Source of the DNA: JBAZKK01 sp041650795
GTDB lineage: Bacteria; Omnitrophota; Gorgyraeia; Gygaellales; Profunditerraquicolaceae
Length of the DNA stretch: 23,132 nt
Direction of reading: 5' to 3'
NCBI GenBank assembly: GCA_041650795.1
Contig: JBAZKK010000016.1
Coordinates: 1-23,132 of the forward strand
Position numbers and translations under genes: made by a program
Part shown: piece by piece, positions 1 through 7,818 of the stretch
Position numbering within the stretch: position 1 is the stretch's first letter
Layout of the letters: each line of letters starts with the position of its first letter
Notes under the pieces: model-generated
The model's database searches: none
What the model was told of the DNA's origin: nothing
Seen by the model: the letters and a program-made list of their open reading frames with translations, nothing else

Positions 1-600
1 CAGATGTGCGGAAACGGAGCGCGTTGCGCTGCCATCTGGGCGGATGAAACGGGAGCCGCAAGAAAATCCTCAATCCGCATAAAAACCAAAGCCGGCATTA
101 TTGATTCGCGTATCCTGCGAGATGCCGTGCGCATTAAATTGACCGACCCGCGCGATATAAGGCTGAACCTGGGGCTTAAGATTAACCGGCGCGCATTAGG
201 CTTGAGTTTTATCGATACCGGCGTGCCGCATGCGGTCCTCTTTGTGGACAAGGCTGACGGTATTGACGTAGTCGGATTAGGTAGGCAGGTTCGAAACCAC
301 GTGTTTTTCCGGCCAGCCGGAACCAATGTAGATTTTGTGGAGGTTAGGGGTTCGGCTTCCATAAGGCTGCGCACTTACGAAAGAGGAGTAGAGAATGAAA
401 CGCTTGCCTGCGGCACCGGCAGCGCGGCAGCCGCCCTTGTCTTTGCCTTAAAAGGGGGCGGTACCAGCGGTATTGTCAATGTCCAAACCCGCAGTGGAGA
501 GGTCCTTAAGGTTTATTTTGAAAAGACGGCCCGCGCTTTTAAAAATGTCTGGCTGGAAGGAAAGGCCAGGGTAGTTTACCAAGGAGCGTATTATGTATAA
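1..600 (+). CDS. dapF: Diaminopimelate epimerase, 5'-truncated by window edge
   Basis: DapF converts LL- to meso-diaminopimelate, the last shared step toward lysine and peptidoglycan. The frame is open from base 1 (first codon Gln), and the first ATG, at 4, lies inside the conserved MCGNGARC motif. The true start, probably about 70 residues upstream judging from family length, is therefore outside the window. Both catalytic cysteines are present: one in MCGNGARC (codon 7-9) and one in ACGTGSAAAA (codon 409-411). The RGSASIRLRTYERGVENET segment before the second cysteine also matches the family. The C-terminus is intact and overlaps dapA by 8 nt, implying translational coupling. Identification is firm; only the N-terminal part is unseen. 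Confidence 0.96.
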   Translation, partial: QMCGNGARCAAIWADETGAARKSSIRIKTKAGIIDSRILRDAVRIKLTDPRDIRLNLGLKINRRALGLSFIDTGVPHAVLFVDKADGIDVVGLGRQVRNHVFFRPAGTNVDFVEVRGSASIRLRTYERGVENETLACGTGSAAAALVFALKGGGTSGIVNVQTRSGEVLKVYFEKTARAFKNVWLEGKARVVYQGAYYV

Positions 601-1468
601 AGGCTCAATCGTGGCAATCGTCACGCCTTTTAAAAAAGGTAAATTGGACGAGGAAAAATTCAGGGAGCTTATAGATTTCCATATCAAAAACGGCACCAGC
701 GGCATTGTCCCCTGCGGGACTACCGGCGAATCCGCGACCTTATCTTTCCAGGAGCACGAGCGCGTTATCGAGATCGCCATCGAACAGGTAAACGGAAGGA
801 TCCCTGTGATTGCCGGTACCGGCTCCAATTCCACCGAAGAAGCGGTCATGCTGACGAGGCACGCTGTCAAGGCAGGCTTAGAGGCATCGTTGCAGGTTTC
901 TCCTTATTATAACCGGCCCACGCAGAGAGGGCTTTACGAGCACTTCAAGGCCGTTGCCGAGGCGGTAGATATTAAAATTATTCTTTACAATATCGCTTCG
1001 CGCACCGGAGTCAATATTGAGCCGGAGACCGTTGCGCGCTTAGCCCGTGATTGCAAGAACATTGTGGGGATAAAAGAGGCTTCCGGCAACCTGGAGCAGA
1101 TGGCGCGGATAAAGGCGCTCTGCGGCGACGGGTTCGATTTAATCTCCGGAGACGACAGCCTGACGCTCCCTGTCTTGTCTATCGGAGGCACCGGGGTTAT
1201 ATCGGTGGTAGCCAACATCGTGCCCAGGGATACGGCAGAGATGGTCGACTCATTCCAACGGGGAGATATCGGCAAGGCACGCGAGCTGCATTACAGGCTC
1301 CTGCCGCTGGTCAAGTCAATGTTTATCGAGACCAATCCCATACCGGTCAAGACCGCCATGGGGCTTTTAGGGATGTGCGATGAGGAACTCAGGTTGCCTC
1401 TCTGCGCGATGTCGGATGAAAACCGCCATAAGCTCGAGGACAGCCTCCATCTCTACGGGTTATTATAA
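593..1468 (+). CDS. dapA: 4-hydroxy-tetrahydrodipicolinate synthase
   Basis: DapA condenses pyruvate with aspartate semialdehyde, the committed step of diaminopimelate and lysine synthesis. The 291-residue protein is full length for this TIM-barrel family. Visible active-site residues are the GTTGE loop (42-46), Tyr106 in SPYYNRP, Tyr132 and Arg137 in YNIASRTG, and the Schiff-base Lys161 in GIKEASG. The pairing YNIASRTG is a small deviation from the usual YNVPxRTG. The ATG at 593 is preceded by AAGGAG at 581-586 with 6 nt spacing, and it overlaps the end of dapF. Related aldolases such as N-acetylneuraminate lyase share the fold, but the dap neighbours settle the call. Confidence 0.97.
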   Translation: MYKGSIVAIVTPFKKGKLDEEKFRELIDFHIKNGTSGIVPCGTTGESATLSFQEHERVIEIAIEQVNGRIPVIAGTGSNSTEEAVMLTRHAVKAGLEASLQVSPYYNRPTQRGLYEHFKAVAEAVDIKIILYNIASRTGVNIEPETVARLARDCKNIVGIKEASGNLEQMARIKALCGDGFDLISGDDSLTLPVLSIGGTGVISVVANIVPRDTAEMVDSFQRGDIGKARELHYRLLPLVKSMFIETNPIPVKTAMGLLGMCDEELRLPLCAMSDENRHKLEDSLHLYGLL

Positions 1469-1482
1469 GAGGAGCGGGGATC

Positions 1483-2214
1483 ATGATTAAGCTAGGCGTA
1501 GCGGGAGCGTGCGGCAGGATGGGCAGGAGGATTATGGAGTTATCCTGTCAGGATAATGATCTTGAGGTTGCCCTTGCCCTTGAAAAGAAAGGAACGCCTG
1601 TCATTGGGAGGGAATGGGGTAAGCTCAGGATATCCTCTAGTCCAGACGGGATATTCCTAGTGGATGTATTCGTGGATTTTACCTCTCCCGAGGCAAGCGA
1701 GGCCAACCTTGATTATGTTGCCAGGTATAAAAAGGCGCTCGTGCTGGGGACAACGGGCCTTAGCGAAGCGCAGTTAAAAAAGATAGAGGAGATAAGCCGT
1801 GTCGTGCCGGTAGTGTTTTCGCCGAATATGTCGGTGGGGGTGAATGTCCTTTTTTCCATTCTACCAGAGTTGGGCCGCAGGCTCGGGCCGGATTACGGCA
1901 TTGAGATCGTCGAGGCGCACCATAAAGCAAAGAAGGACGCTCCTTCCGGGACCGCCAGGAGGTTTGTCGAACTTCTGGCTGAGGTTACGCATAAACAGAT
2001 ACCGGCCCACTCCGTCAGGCTCGGGGATATTGTCGGAGACCACAGCATTATCTTCTGCGGAAATTCCGAGCGTATCGAAGTAAAACACCAGGCGCATAGC
2101 CGCGACCTCTTTGCGCTGGGAGCGCTAAAGGCTGTGAAATGGGTTTATAATAAGCCCGCAGGTCTGTATTCCATGCAGGATGTGTTGAATTTAAAGCAAA
2201 AGGATAAAGAATGA
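1483..2214 (+). CDS. dapB: 4-hydroxy-tetrahydrodipicolinate reductase
   Basis: DapB reduces the DapA product to tetrahydrodipicolinate using NAD(P)H. The N-terminal Rossmann motif GACGRMG occupies residues 8-14. The signature EAHHKAKKDAPSGTA (144-158) carries the catalytic histidine pair (146, 147), Lys150 and the DAPSGTA substrate loop. The SPNMSVGVN segment (113-121) is also typical. The length of 243 residues is slightly shorter than E. coli DapB (273). A GAGGAG-like ribosome site lies about 10 nt upstream of the ATG. The stop overlaps the dapL start in an ATGA junction, so the two genes are probably coupled. Confidence 0.96.
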   Translation: MIKLGVAGACGRMGRRIMELSCQDNDLEVALALEKKGTPVIGREWGKLRISSSPDGIFLVDVFVDFTSPEASEANLDYVARYKKALVLGTTGLSEAQLKKIEEISRVVPVVFSPNMSVGVNVLFSILPELGRRLGPDYGIEIVEAHHKAKKDAPSGTARRFVELLAEVTHKQIPAHSVRLGDIVGDHSIIFCGNSERIEVKHQAHSRDLFALGALKAVKWVYNKPAGLYSMQDVLNLKQKDKE

Positions 2215-3410
2215 TGTTTGAATCCTCCCGGAAATTGGCTTCCTTGCCGCCTTACCTCTTCCTTGAGATTGACAAGGCCAAAAGAATGGCCCGTTCAGAA
2301 GGCAGGGACATTATTGACTTAGGCATTGGAGATCCTGATCGGCCGACGCCGGGGCACATTATTGAAAAGCTCTACAAAGCGGCTCTCGAGCCTTCCAGCC
2401 ACCGTTATGCCTTGGACCAGGGTATGCCGGCATTGCGTAAAGCCATCGCCAAATGGTATCAGAGGCGTTTTAGGATAAGGCTTGACCCTGATTCAGAGAT
2501 CCTGCCATTGCTGGGCTCGAAAGAAGGGATTGCGCACCTGCCGCTGGCATTTTTGAATAATGGCGATTATTCCCTGGTGCCTGACCCATGCTACCCGCCT
2601 TATAAAGGAGGGACTATCCTGGCAGGAGGCAGGCCTTATCTCATGCCTCTTCTAAAGGATAATGATTTCCTCCCCGACCTTAAAAAAATACCTTCTGCCG
2701 TCCGCCGCAAGGCAAAGCTTCTTTATATAAATTATCCCAATAATCCCACTTCTGCTGTTGCCGAAAAATCTTTTTACGAAGAGGTAAGCGATTTTGCGGG
2801 AAGGAACAAGCTTATCGTGGTCTCTGACCTGGCTTATTCCGAGATCAATTATGATCATTACAGGCCAGCAAGCTTCTTAGAGGCAGAGGGGGCCAGGGAG
2901 GTAGGCATTGAATTCCACTCGCTTTCCAAGACATATAATATGACCGGTTGGAGGGTAGGCTGGGCTTGCGGGAACCATGTATTAATATCGGCGCTGGCCA
3001 AGGTCAAGTCCAATATCGATTCCGGTATTTTTTCTGCCGTTCAAGAGGCTGCTGTTGCTGCGCTTGGCGGCCCGCAGGATGCGCTTTGCGATATGCGGAA
3101 GGCTTATCAGGCCAGGCGCGATACACTTATCCGTGGCTTGAAAGAGCTGGGTTGGGATGTTAAATCTCCCAAGGCTACTTTTTACGTTTGGCTTAAGGTT
3201 CCTCATGTTTGCGGCTTACGGAAGACAGGGCGCGGTAAAGGCAGCAGTTGCTCCATGGATTTTGCTTCCTTTTTATTGGATAAGGCGGATATCGTAGTTA
3301 CGCCCGGCGTAGGGTTTGGCAGTTACGGGGAAGGCTATATCCGTATGGCGCTTACGGTTGATGAAGAAAGGATACGCCAGGCCCTCACTCGCCTTAGAAA
3401 GATTGTTTAG
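2211..3410 (+). CDS. dapL: LL-diaminopimelate aminotransferase
   Basis: This is a class I/II PLP aminotransferase of 399 residues. Visible PLP-site motifs are YPNNPT (175-180), the Asp206/Tyr209 pair in VSDLAYSEINYD, and the Schiff-base Lys240 in SLSKTYNMTGWRVGW. The N-terminal DLGIGDPDRPTP segment is typical of the DapL and related aminotransferases. DapL converts tetrahydrodipicolinate plus glutamate directly to LL-diaminopimelate, bypassing DapD, DapC and DapE. The position immediately after dapB (ATGA overlap) and in one run with dapF and dapA strongly favours this role over a generic aspartate or alanine aminotransferase. The start could also be the ATG one codon later (2214). Sequence alone does not fully exclude an N-succinyl-DAP aminotransferase. 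Confidence 0.88.
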   Translation: MMFESSRKLASLPPYLFLEIDKAKRMARSEGRDIIDLGIGDPDRPTPGHIIEKLYKAALEPSSHRYALDQGMPALRKAIAKWYQRRFRIRLDPDSEILPLLGSKEGIAHLPLAFLNNGDYSLVPDPCYPPYKGGTILAGGRPYLMPLLKDNDFLPDLKKIPSAVRRKAKLLYINYPNNPTSAVAEKSFYEEVSDFAGRNKLIVVSDLAYSEINYDHYRPASFLEAEGAREVGIEFHSLSKTYNMTGWRVGWACGNHVLISALAKVKSNIDSGIFSAVQEAAVAALGGPQDALCDMRKAYQARRDTLIRGLKELGWDVKSPKATFYVWLKVPHVCGLRKTGRGKGSSCSMDFASFLLDKADIVVTPGVGFGSYGEGYIRMALTVDEERIRQALTRLRKIV

Positions 3411-3414
3411 CAGG

Positions 3415-3816
3415 ATGGTAAATTGCTATCTGGGTATCGGCTCTAATCTCGGAGACAGGCGCAGGTACATAAATTCAGCGATTAAAAAACTAAAAGATTT
3501 AAAAAATACCAGGATAATTAAGGCATCCCGCCTTTATGAAACCGAGGCCTTCGGAGGCCCCCCGGGACAGAGGAAGTTTCTTAATGCTGTCCTCAAGATC
3601 AAGACCGCAATCCCGCCGCCGGAGCTTTTAAAAAAAATCAAAGAGATCGAAAGACTGCTAGGCAGACGTAAGTCCAGGCGTTGGGGTCCGCGCAGGATTG
3701 ACCTGGATATACTCTTTTACGGGGAGCGCTTTATTGATTCCAAGGGGTTGAAGATCCCACATCCAGGGGTTTTCCGCAGGGCCTTCGTGATGCGGCCCCT
3801 GATGGACGTGTTATGA
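3415..3816 (+). CDS. folK: 6-hydroxymethyl-dihydropterin pyrophosphokinase, short form
   Basis: FolK transfers pyrophosphate from ATP to 6-hydroxymethyl-dihydropterin in folate synthesis. I chose ATG 3415, 4 nt after the dapL stop, because the conserved N-terminus CYLGIGSNLGD begins three residues later; an open extension upstream to 3316 lies inside dapL and has no FolK similarity. The metal-binding signature RRWGPRRIDLDILFYG spans about 88-103, with Asp96 and Asp98. The protein is 133 residues against about 160 in E. coli and stops soon after the HPGVFRRAFVMRPL motif, so the usual tail is missing. The stop overlaps panC by 4 nt. No folP or folB is in view, so this folate gene is a lone member of a mixed-vitamin operon. 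Confidence 0.92.
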   Translation: MVNCYLGIGSNLGDRRRYINSAIKKLKDLKNTRIIKASRLYETEAFGGPPGQRKFLNAVLKIKTAIPPPELLKKIKEIERLLGRRKSRRWGPRRIDLDILFYGERFIDSKGLKIPHPGVFRRAFVMRPLMDVL

Positions 3817-4658
3817 GGATTGTAAAAAGCATAAGAAAAATGCAGGAGCTCTCAGGCGCTTGGAGAAAGGCCGGCCGGCGCATCGGTTTTGTCCCCACGA
3901 TGGGCGCCTTGCACAATGGGCATTTGAGCCTCTTGCGCCGCGCGCGCAGAGATAATGATAGGGTAGTCATAAGCGTATTTGTTAACCCTACCCAGTTCGG
4001 GCCGGGAGAGGATTTTAATAAATACCCCCGTGATTTGTCGGGGGATGCCGCTTTCTGCCGCAAGGCAGGAGCAGACGTCGTTTTTTATCCAGGGGCCAGG
4101 CAGATGTACCCCTCTGACTATAAAACCTATGTAGAGGTTTGGGATTTAAGCAATGTTCTTTGCGGCAATTTCCGGCCAGGGCATTTCCGTGGCGTGGCTA
4201 CGGTGCTAACCAAGCTATTCAATATCGTGCAGCCGGATAGCGCCTACTTCGGACAAAAGGATGCCCAGCAGGCCGTTATCGCCCGGCGCATGGCCCGTGA
4301 TTTAAACATGCCACTTCGTATCGAGGTTATGCCTACCGTGCGCGATAAGGATGGTTTAGCCATGAGTTCGCGCAACAATTATCTGAGCCCGCAAGAGAGA
4401 AAGAGGGCTTTGGTGTTAAGCCTGGCATTGAAGGAGGCGGAGAGACTCATCAGCCGCGGCAGGCGATACTCCTCAGGCATTATCGCCGACCTCAAGGCGT
4501 TTATAAGGCGAACCCCCGGGATAAGGGTGCAGTACCTCGAGATAGTGGATCCGGATACCCTAAGGCCGCTGGTTAAAATAAAGGATAAGGTTCTTGTGGT
4601 ATTGGCAGTACACATAGGAAAGACCCGCTTAATAGATAATATTGTCGTAAAGGTTTAG
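3813..4658 (+). CDS. panC: Pantothenate synthetase
   Basis: PanC ligates pantoate and beta-alanine with ATP to make pantothenate, the precursor of CoA. The 281-residue length is standard. Visible motifs are PTMGALHNGH (28-37, the HxGH nucleotide site), FVNPTQFGPGEDFNKYPRD, the GHFRGVATVLTKLFN segment, YFGQKDAQQ, and the KMSKS-like AMSSRN loop. The ATG sits in an ATGA overlap with folK. PanB and PanD are not present in the window. The adjacent nadX means two cofactor pathways fed by aspartate-derived carbon are encoded side by side. Confidence 0.97.
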   Translation: MRIVKSIRKMQELSGAWRKAGRRIGFVPTMGALHNGHLSLLRRARRDNDRVVISVFVNPTQFGPGEDFNKYPRDLSGDAAFCRKAGADVVFYPGARQMYPSDYKTYVEVWDLSNVLCGNFRPGHFRGVATVLTKLFNIVQPDSAYFGQKDAQQAVIARRMARDLNMPLRIEVMPTVRDKDGLAMSSRNNYLSPQERKRALVLSLALKEAERLISRGRRYSSGIIADLKAFIRRTPGIRVQYLEIVDPDTLRPLVKIKDKVLVVLAVHIGKTRLIDNIVVKV

Positions 4659-4664
4659 CAGGCT

Positions 4665-5486
4665 ATGCCGCGGAGATTAAGGATTTCAATTATAGGGTGC
4701 GGGGCAATCGGAGGTTCTTTGGCCAGGGCGATCAACGCGCAGTTTCGCAGCCGCGCAAGGTTATCCGCCCTTTATGATATTGACAGGCAAAAATCCCTGC
4801 GCCTGGCCGGGGATCTTAAATCTCCCGGCCTGGCAGTCAAGGATTTGGGCAGCGCTCTCAGGAAAGCGGATTTGTTAATTGAGGCCGCCTCTGCCCGTGT
4901 TTCCTTCGGAATTGCCATGAGCGCAGTCTCGGCAGGGCGGGATATTATGGTAATGAGCGTAGGGGGATTATTGAAAGGCTACCGCAGATTGGAAAACGAG
5001 GCTTTAAAGAAGGGGTCGCGTGTATTTATACCTTCAGGGGCAATATCCGGCATTGATGCCCTAAAAGCAGCTAAGCTTGCCGGAGTAAAAAAGGTGACAC
5101 TCATTACCACCAAACCACCTGAGGCGTTCAGCAGCGTGCCGTATATACAGAAAAAGGGGATAAGCCTTTCGAAAATCAAGAAAGACAAGGTTATTTTTGA
5201 AGGGAGCGCTTTAAAGGCCACCCGCGCCTTCCAGCAGAATGTAAACGTGGCGGCGACCTTAAGCCTGGCAGGGATAGGGCCGCACAAGACGAGGGTGCGC
5301 ATCGTTGCCTCTCCCGGCCTTAAGCGCAATATGCACCGCATCGAGATCGAATCAGGCTCGGGCAGGATAGTTACCTCAACCGAGAATGTGATACATCCGG
5401 CCAATCCCAAGACGAGTTATCTGGCGGTCCTTGCAGCGCTGGCAACGCTGGAAGGAATCCTCGGGCCGTTTAAGATTGGCAATTAA
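4665..5486 (+). CDS. nadX: L-aspartate dehydrogenase (NadX type)
   Basis: NadX oxidises L-aspartate to iminoaspartate with NAD(P)+, supplying the quinolinate synthase NadA for NAD synthesis; it replaces the flavin oxidase NadB. The 273-residue protein begins with a Rossmann motif GCGAIG (11-16). It carries the family segments PSGAISGIDALKAA (123-136), NVNVAATLSLAG (192-203) and HPANPKTSYLAVLAAL (244-259). It follows panC by 6 nt and ends the biosynthetic run. NadA and NadC are not visible here, so the role in NAD synthesis is inferred from the family. A role in aspartate catabolism is possible but less likely in this biosynthetic context. Confidence 0.9.
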   Translation: MPRRLRISIIGCGAIGGSLARAINAQFRSRARLSALYDIDRQKSLRLAGDLKSPGLAVKDLGSALRKADLLIEAASARVSFGIAMSAVSAGRDIMVMSVGGLLKGYRRLENEALKKGSRVFIPSGAISGIDALKAAKLAGVKKVTLITTKPPEAFSSVPYIQKKGISLSKIKKDKVIFEGSALKATRAFQQNVNVAATLSLAGIGPHKTRVRIVASPGLKRNMHRIEIESGSGRIVTSTENVIHPANPKTSYLAVLAALATLEGILGPFKIGN

Positions 5487-5517
5487 ATCTTAAAAAGAAA
5501 GGGGGTGAAGACATAAT

Positions 5518-5760
5518 ATGGCACAGAAACTGATGAAATTGAAAATCAAGAGACAGAAGGGTTACCTTTACTATATCGACAAAAAAGGCGATGTCTCCTG
5601 CGCGAAGATGGCCAGGGGAGCCAAAAAGGGAGGCAACCCCAAGAAGGTGGCAAAATGCGGAATCAAGAGAAAAGAGGGGTACCTCTATTTTCTTGACAAG
5701 CAAGGCGACGTATCTTGCGCCAAGATGAAAAGAGGCGGCAAGAAGAAAAAGAGACGTTAG
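5518..5760 (+). CDS. Small basic two-repeat protein of unknown function
   Basis: This 80-residue protein contains 28 Lys/Arg and only 5 Asp/Glu. It is built from two tandem copies of a 25-residue unit, residues 10-34 and 49-73, identical at 19 of 25 positions. The shared core is GYLY-aromatic-x-DKxGDVSCAKM-x-RG, and the C-terminus is a Lys/Arg tail. Cysteines occur at 28, 47 and 67; 28 and 67 are equivalent positions in the repeats. The gene has a purine-rich GGGGGTG ribosome site about 10 nt upstream and is followed by a long hairpin. Two copies encoded with different synonymous codons argue for selection on the protein. I recall similar short GYLYxxDKxGDVS proteins as unnamed hypotheticals in uncultured bacteria and archaea, but know no function. 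Charge suggests nucleic-acid or ribosome contact; this is inference. Confidence 0.85.
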   Translation: MAQKLMKLKIKRQKGYLYYIDKKGDVSCAKMARGAKKGGNPKKVAKCGIKRKEGYLYFLDKQGDVSCAKMKRGGKKKKRR

Positions 5761-5770
5761 CGGCAAGGGC

Positions 5771-5829
5771 GCCCCGCATCCTTTCTCCTTAAGACGGACG
5801 GTTTCATCTTAAAGATGCGGGGCTTCCTT
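5771..5829 (+). terminator. Long hairpin, probable intrinsic terminator
   Basis: The 10 bp sequence at 5771-5780 (GCCCCGCATC) is perfectly complementary to 5814-5823 (GATGCGGGGC). The stem can extend inward past a bulged C with TTT (5782-5784) against AAA (5811-5813), then AAGA/TCTT, around a short loop. A T-rich run, TTCCTTT, follows at 5824-5830. It sits 10 nt after the stop of the small basic protein and before an independent-looking gene with its own ribosome site. The tail is not a pure U tract, so termination is probable rather than certain. Confidence 0.6.
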
Positions 5830-5855
5830 TATTAAGATACCCGAAAGAAGGCCAA

Positions 5856-7814
5856 TTGAAGTCCAGCTACAGCACCCTCATTATTATCGTTTCGGCAGTT
5901 GCGGTTTACCTTAACTCGCTCGGCAACGCCTTTGTCTGGGACGACATCGCGTTGGTAGTGAACAACGATTTTATCAAGGGGCCGATCCTGCTTAAACAGG
6001 CCCTGCTCGCCCCGCTTTATTATTTCGGGCAGGAGCCGAATTTTTATTACCGGCCGCTGCAGACCTTATCATATCTTTTTGATTATTCCGTCTGGGGGCT
6101 CAATCCTTTCGGTTTTCATCTGGTTAATCTCATCCTGCATGCCTTGCTCGCGTTATTAACTTACCGTTTTATAGATCTTATAGTCGCTGACCGCGAGGTC
6201 GCATTTTTGAGCGCCGTTTTATTTGCGGTGCATCCGCTTAACGGCTCTGTTGTAAATTATATTTCCAGCAGGGCCGATATCCTGCTTGCCATATTCTCGC
6301 TCTTGGCCCTGCTTTCTTTTGTTAAAGGAGGCAAATATCGTTTCTTTTCCTTATTATTTTTTATCATGGCCTTGTTATCAAAGGAAGCTGCGGCGATCTT
6401 TCCGCTCGGACTTATTTTTACGCAAGAGGTGTATTTTAAAATCAGAGGGATTAGGCAAGGCAGGAATAAGGCGCGCCTGTGGTATGCTGCCTTTATTTTA
6501 ATATCCTTGAGTTACCTGATGTTGAGAATCAAGGTTATCAGGATAGGCACAGACATCCTTCCTCCTCCGGGCACCAGCCCTTGGAGTACGATATTTACCT
6601 TCATTAGCATAAACATAAAATATATCAGCTTGGCATATCTGCCTTTCGGTCTGCACATGCTTCGTAATATACCTGTTGTGATGCCTATGGCGCCTGCCTT
6701 TATTTTGTATGGGGTGCTTGTTTTAATTTTTTTAGCCGCTTCAGTTATCATCTACCGCTTTAATAAACGGGTATTTCTACTATTAGGCTTGTCTTTTCTT
6801 TGGTTATTGCCGACGGCAACGCTTTTTTTCAGATACCCCGAATATTACCTTCAGGGCAGGGCAATCATGCCGGAGAACTGGTTTTACCTTTCGCTGATCG
6901 GGGTATTGGCAATTACGGCCCGGTCATTAAAGATGATGACGGCAAGGGCGCGGCCTGCATTTTATATTATCGCATGGTGCCTGGCGTTTTGTTTCTCGGC
7001 TATAACCTTTAGAGGAAATTTAACCTGGCGTAACAATTATGCCCTCTTCAGCCGTATCCTGGAATATGTGGATGACAGCGCGACTGCCTACCGCAATATG
7101 GCGCTGCTTTATTTAAATAGGGCAGAGAATAAGAAGGCAATCGAGTCTTATCAGAAAGCCCTCTCCTTGAAGCAGGGTGATAAGAGAAAAGCGGTTTTAT
7201 ACAGCGGAATTGCTATGGCATACCTGGCGGACAAAAAACCGGAGGATGCCTATGATAGCGCCAAAAAGGCAGTTGCAACGGATGGCGGTAATGCCGATGC
7301 CCGGGCATCTCTGGGGGTGGTCTATGCCGCAAGAGGCGATTCCAGAAAGGCAAAGAAGGAGTGGCTTGAGAGCCTAGAGATTGCCCCTTTCAACAGGTTG
7401 GCCTTTGACCGTCTGGTGTCGTTGTCACTTAAAGATGCAGCCTTGCGGGAATATTTGATTGAAAAATATCAGGGGATTATCAAGGAGGGCGGCATTTTTG
7501 GCAACTATAGAGCCTACCGCGGATTAGGGATAATCTACCTTTACAACAATATGGATTCCCATGCGTTTCTTAATTTTGCCAAGTCCCTTGAGCTTGACCC
7601 CTATGAGCCTAAATCCAATAACGGAATGGCAATATGCTACGCGCGTTCAGGGGATTCTGCAAGGGCGGCTATTTTTTTTAAAAGGTCTATCAGGCTTAAC
7701 CCCTTTGACCCCGAGGCTTACCGGAACCTGAGCCTTCTTTACCGGCAATTGAATATGACTAAGCAATCCGCCCGTTTATTAGAACAGGCCGCATCGTTGA
7801 ATCTATTACAATAA
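5856..7814 (+). CDS. TMTC-like membrane glycosyltransferase with C-terminal TPRs
   Basis: The 652-residue protein has an N-terminal half of about ten hydrophobic helices and a C-terminal half (about 405-650) of TPR repeats, with typical AYRNMALLYLNRAENKKAIESYQKAL-style helices. The first luminal loop carries FVWDD (26-30), YYRPL (64-68) and HPLNGSVVNYISSRAD (126-141), a pattern shared by the TMTC/protein O-mannosyltransferase-like GT-C family; the acidic pair after the first helix is the expected catalytic-type feature. It probably transfers sugar from a lipid carrier to an exported protein or glycan, with the TPRs binding a partner. The start is TTG at 5856, preceded by GAAAGAAGG; no ATG gives the full first helix. 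The acceptor is unknown. uvrA starts 4 nt downstream. Confidence 0.82.
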   Translation: MKSSYSTLIIIVSAVAVYLNSLGNAFVWDDIALVVNNDFIKGPILLKQALLAPLYYFGQEPNFYYRPLQTLSYLFDYSVWGLNPFGFHLVNLILHALLALLTYRFIDLIVADREVAFLSAVLFAVHPLNGSVVNYISSRADILLAIFSLLALLSFVKGGKYRFFSLLFFIMALLSKEAAAIFPLGLIFTQEVYFKIRGIRQGRNKARLWYAAFILISLSYLMLRIKVIRIGTDILPPPGTSPWSTIFTFISINIKYISLAYLPFGLHMLRNIPVVMPMAPAFILYGVLVLIFLAASVIIYRFNKRVFLLLGLSFLWLLPTATLFFRYPEYYLQGRAIMPENWFYLSLIGVLAITARSLKMMTARARPAFYIIAWCLAFCFSAITFRGNLTWRNNYALFSRILEYVDDSATAYRNMALLYLNRAENKKAIESYQKALSLKQGDKRKAVLYSGIAMAYLADKKPEDAYDSAKKAVATDGGNADARASLGVVYAARGDSRKAKKEWLESLEIAPFNRLAFDRLVSLSLKDAALREYLIEKYQGIIKEGGIFGNYRAYRGLGIIYLYNNMDSHAFLNFAKSLELDPYEPKSNNGMAICYARSGDSARAAIFFKRSIRLNPFDPEAYRNLSLLYRQLNMTKQSARLLEQAASLNLLQ

Positions 7815-7818
7815 AAAT

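Noticed and set aside
448..870. A 140-codon minus-strand frame over the dapF-dapA junction
   Set aside because: Both genes on the + strand carry intact catalytic motifs across this stretch; the antisense product has no recognisable features.
3316..3414. Upstream extension of folK into dapL
   Set aside because: The FolK N-terminal motif starts just after ATG 3415, and the extension would overlap dapL by almost 100 nt with no family similarity.
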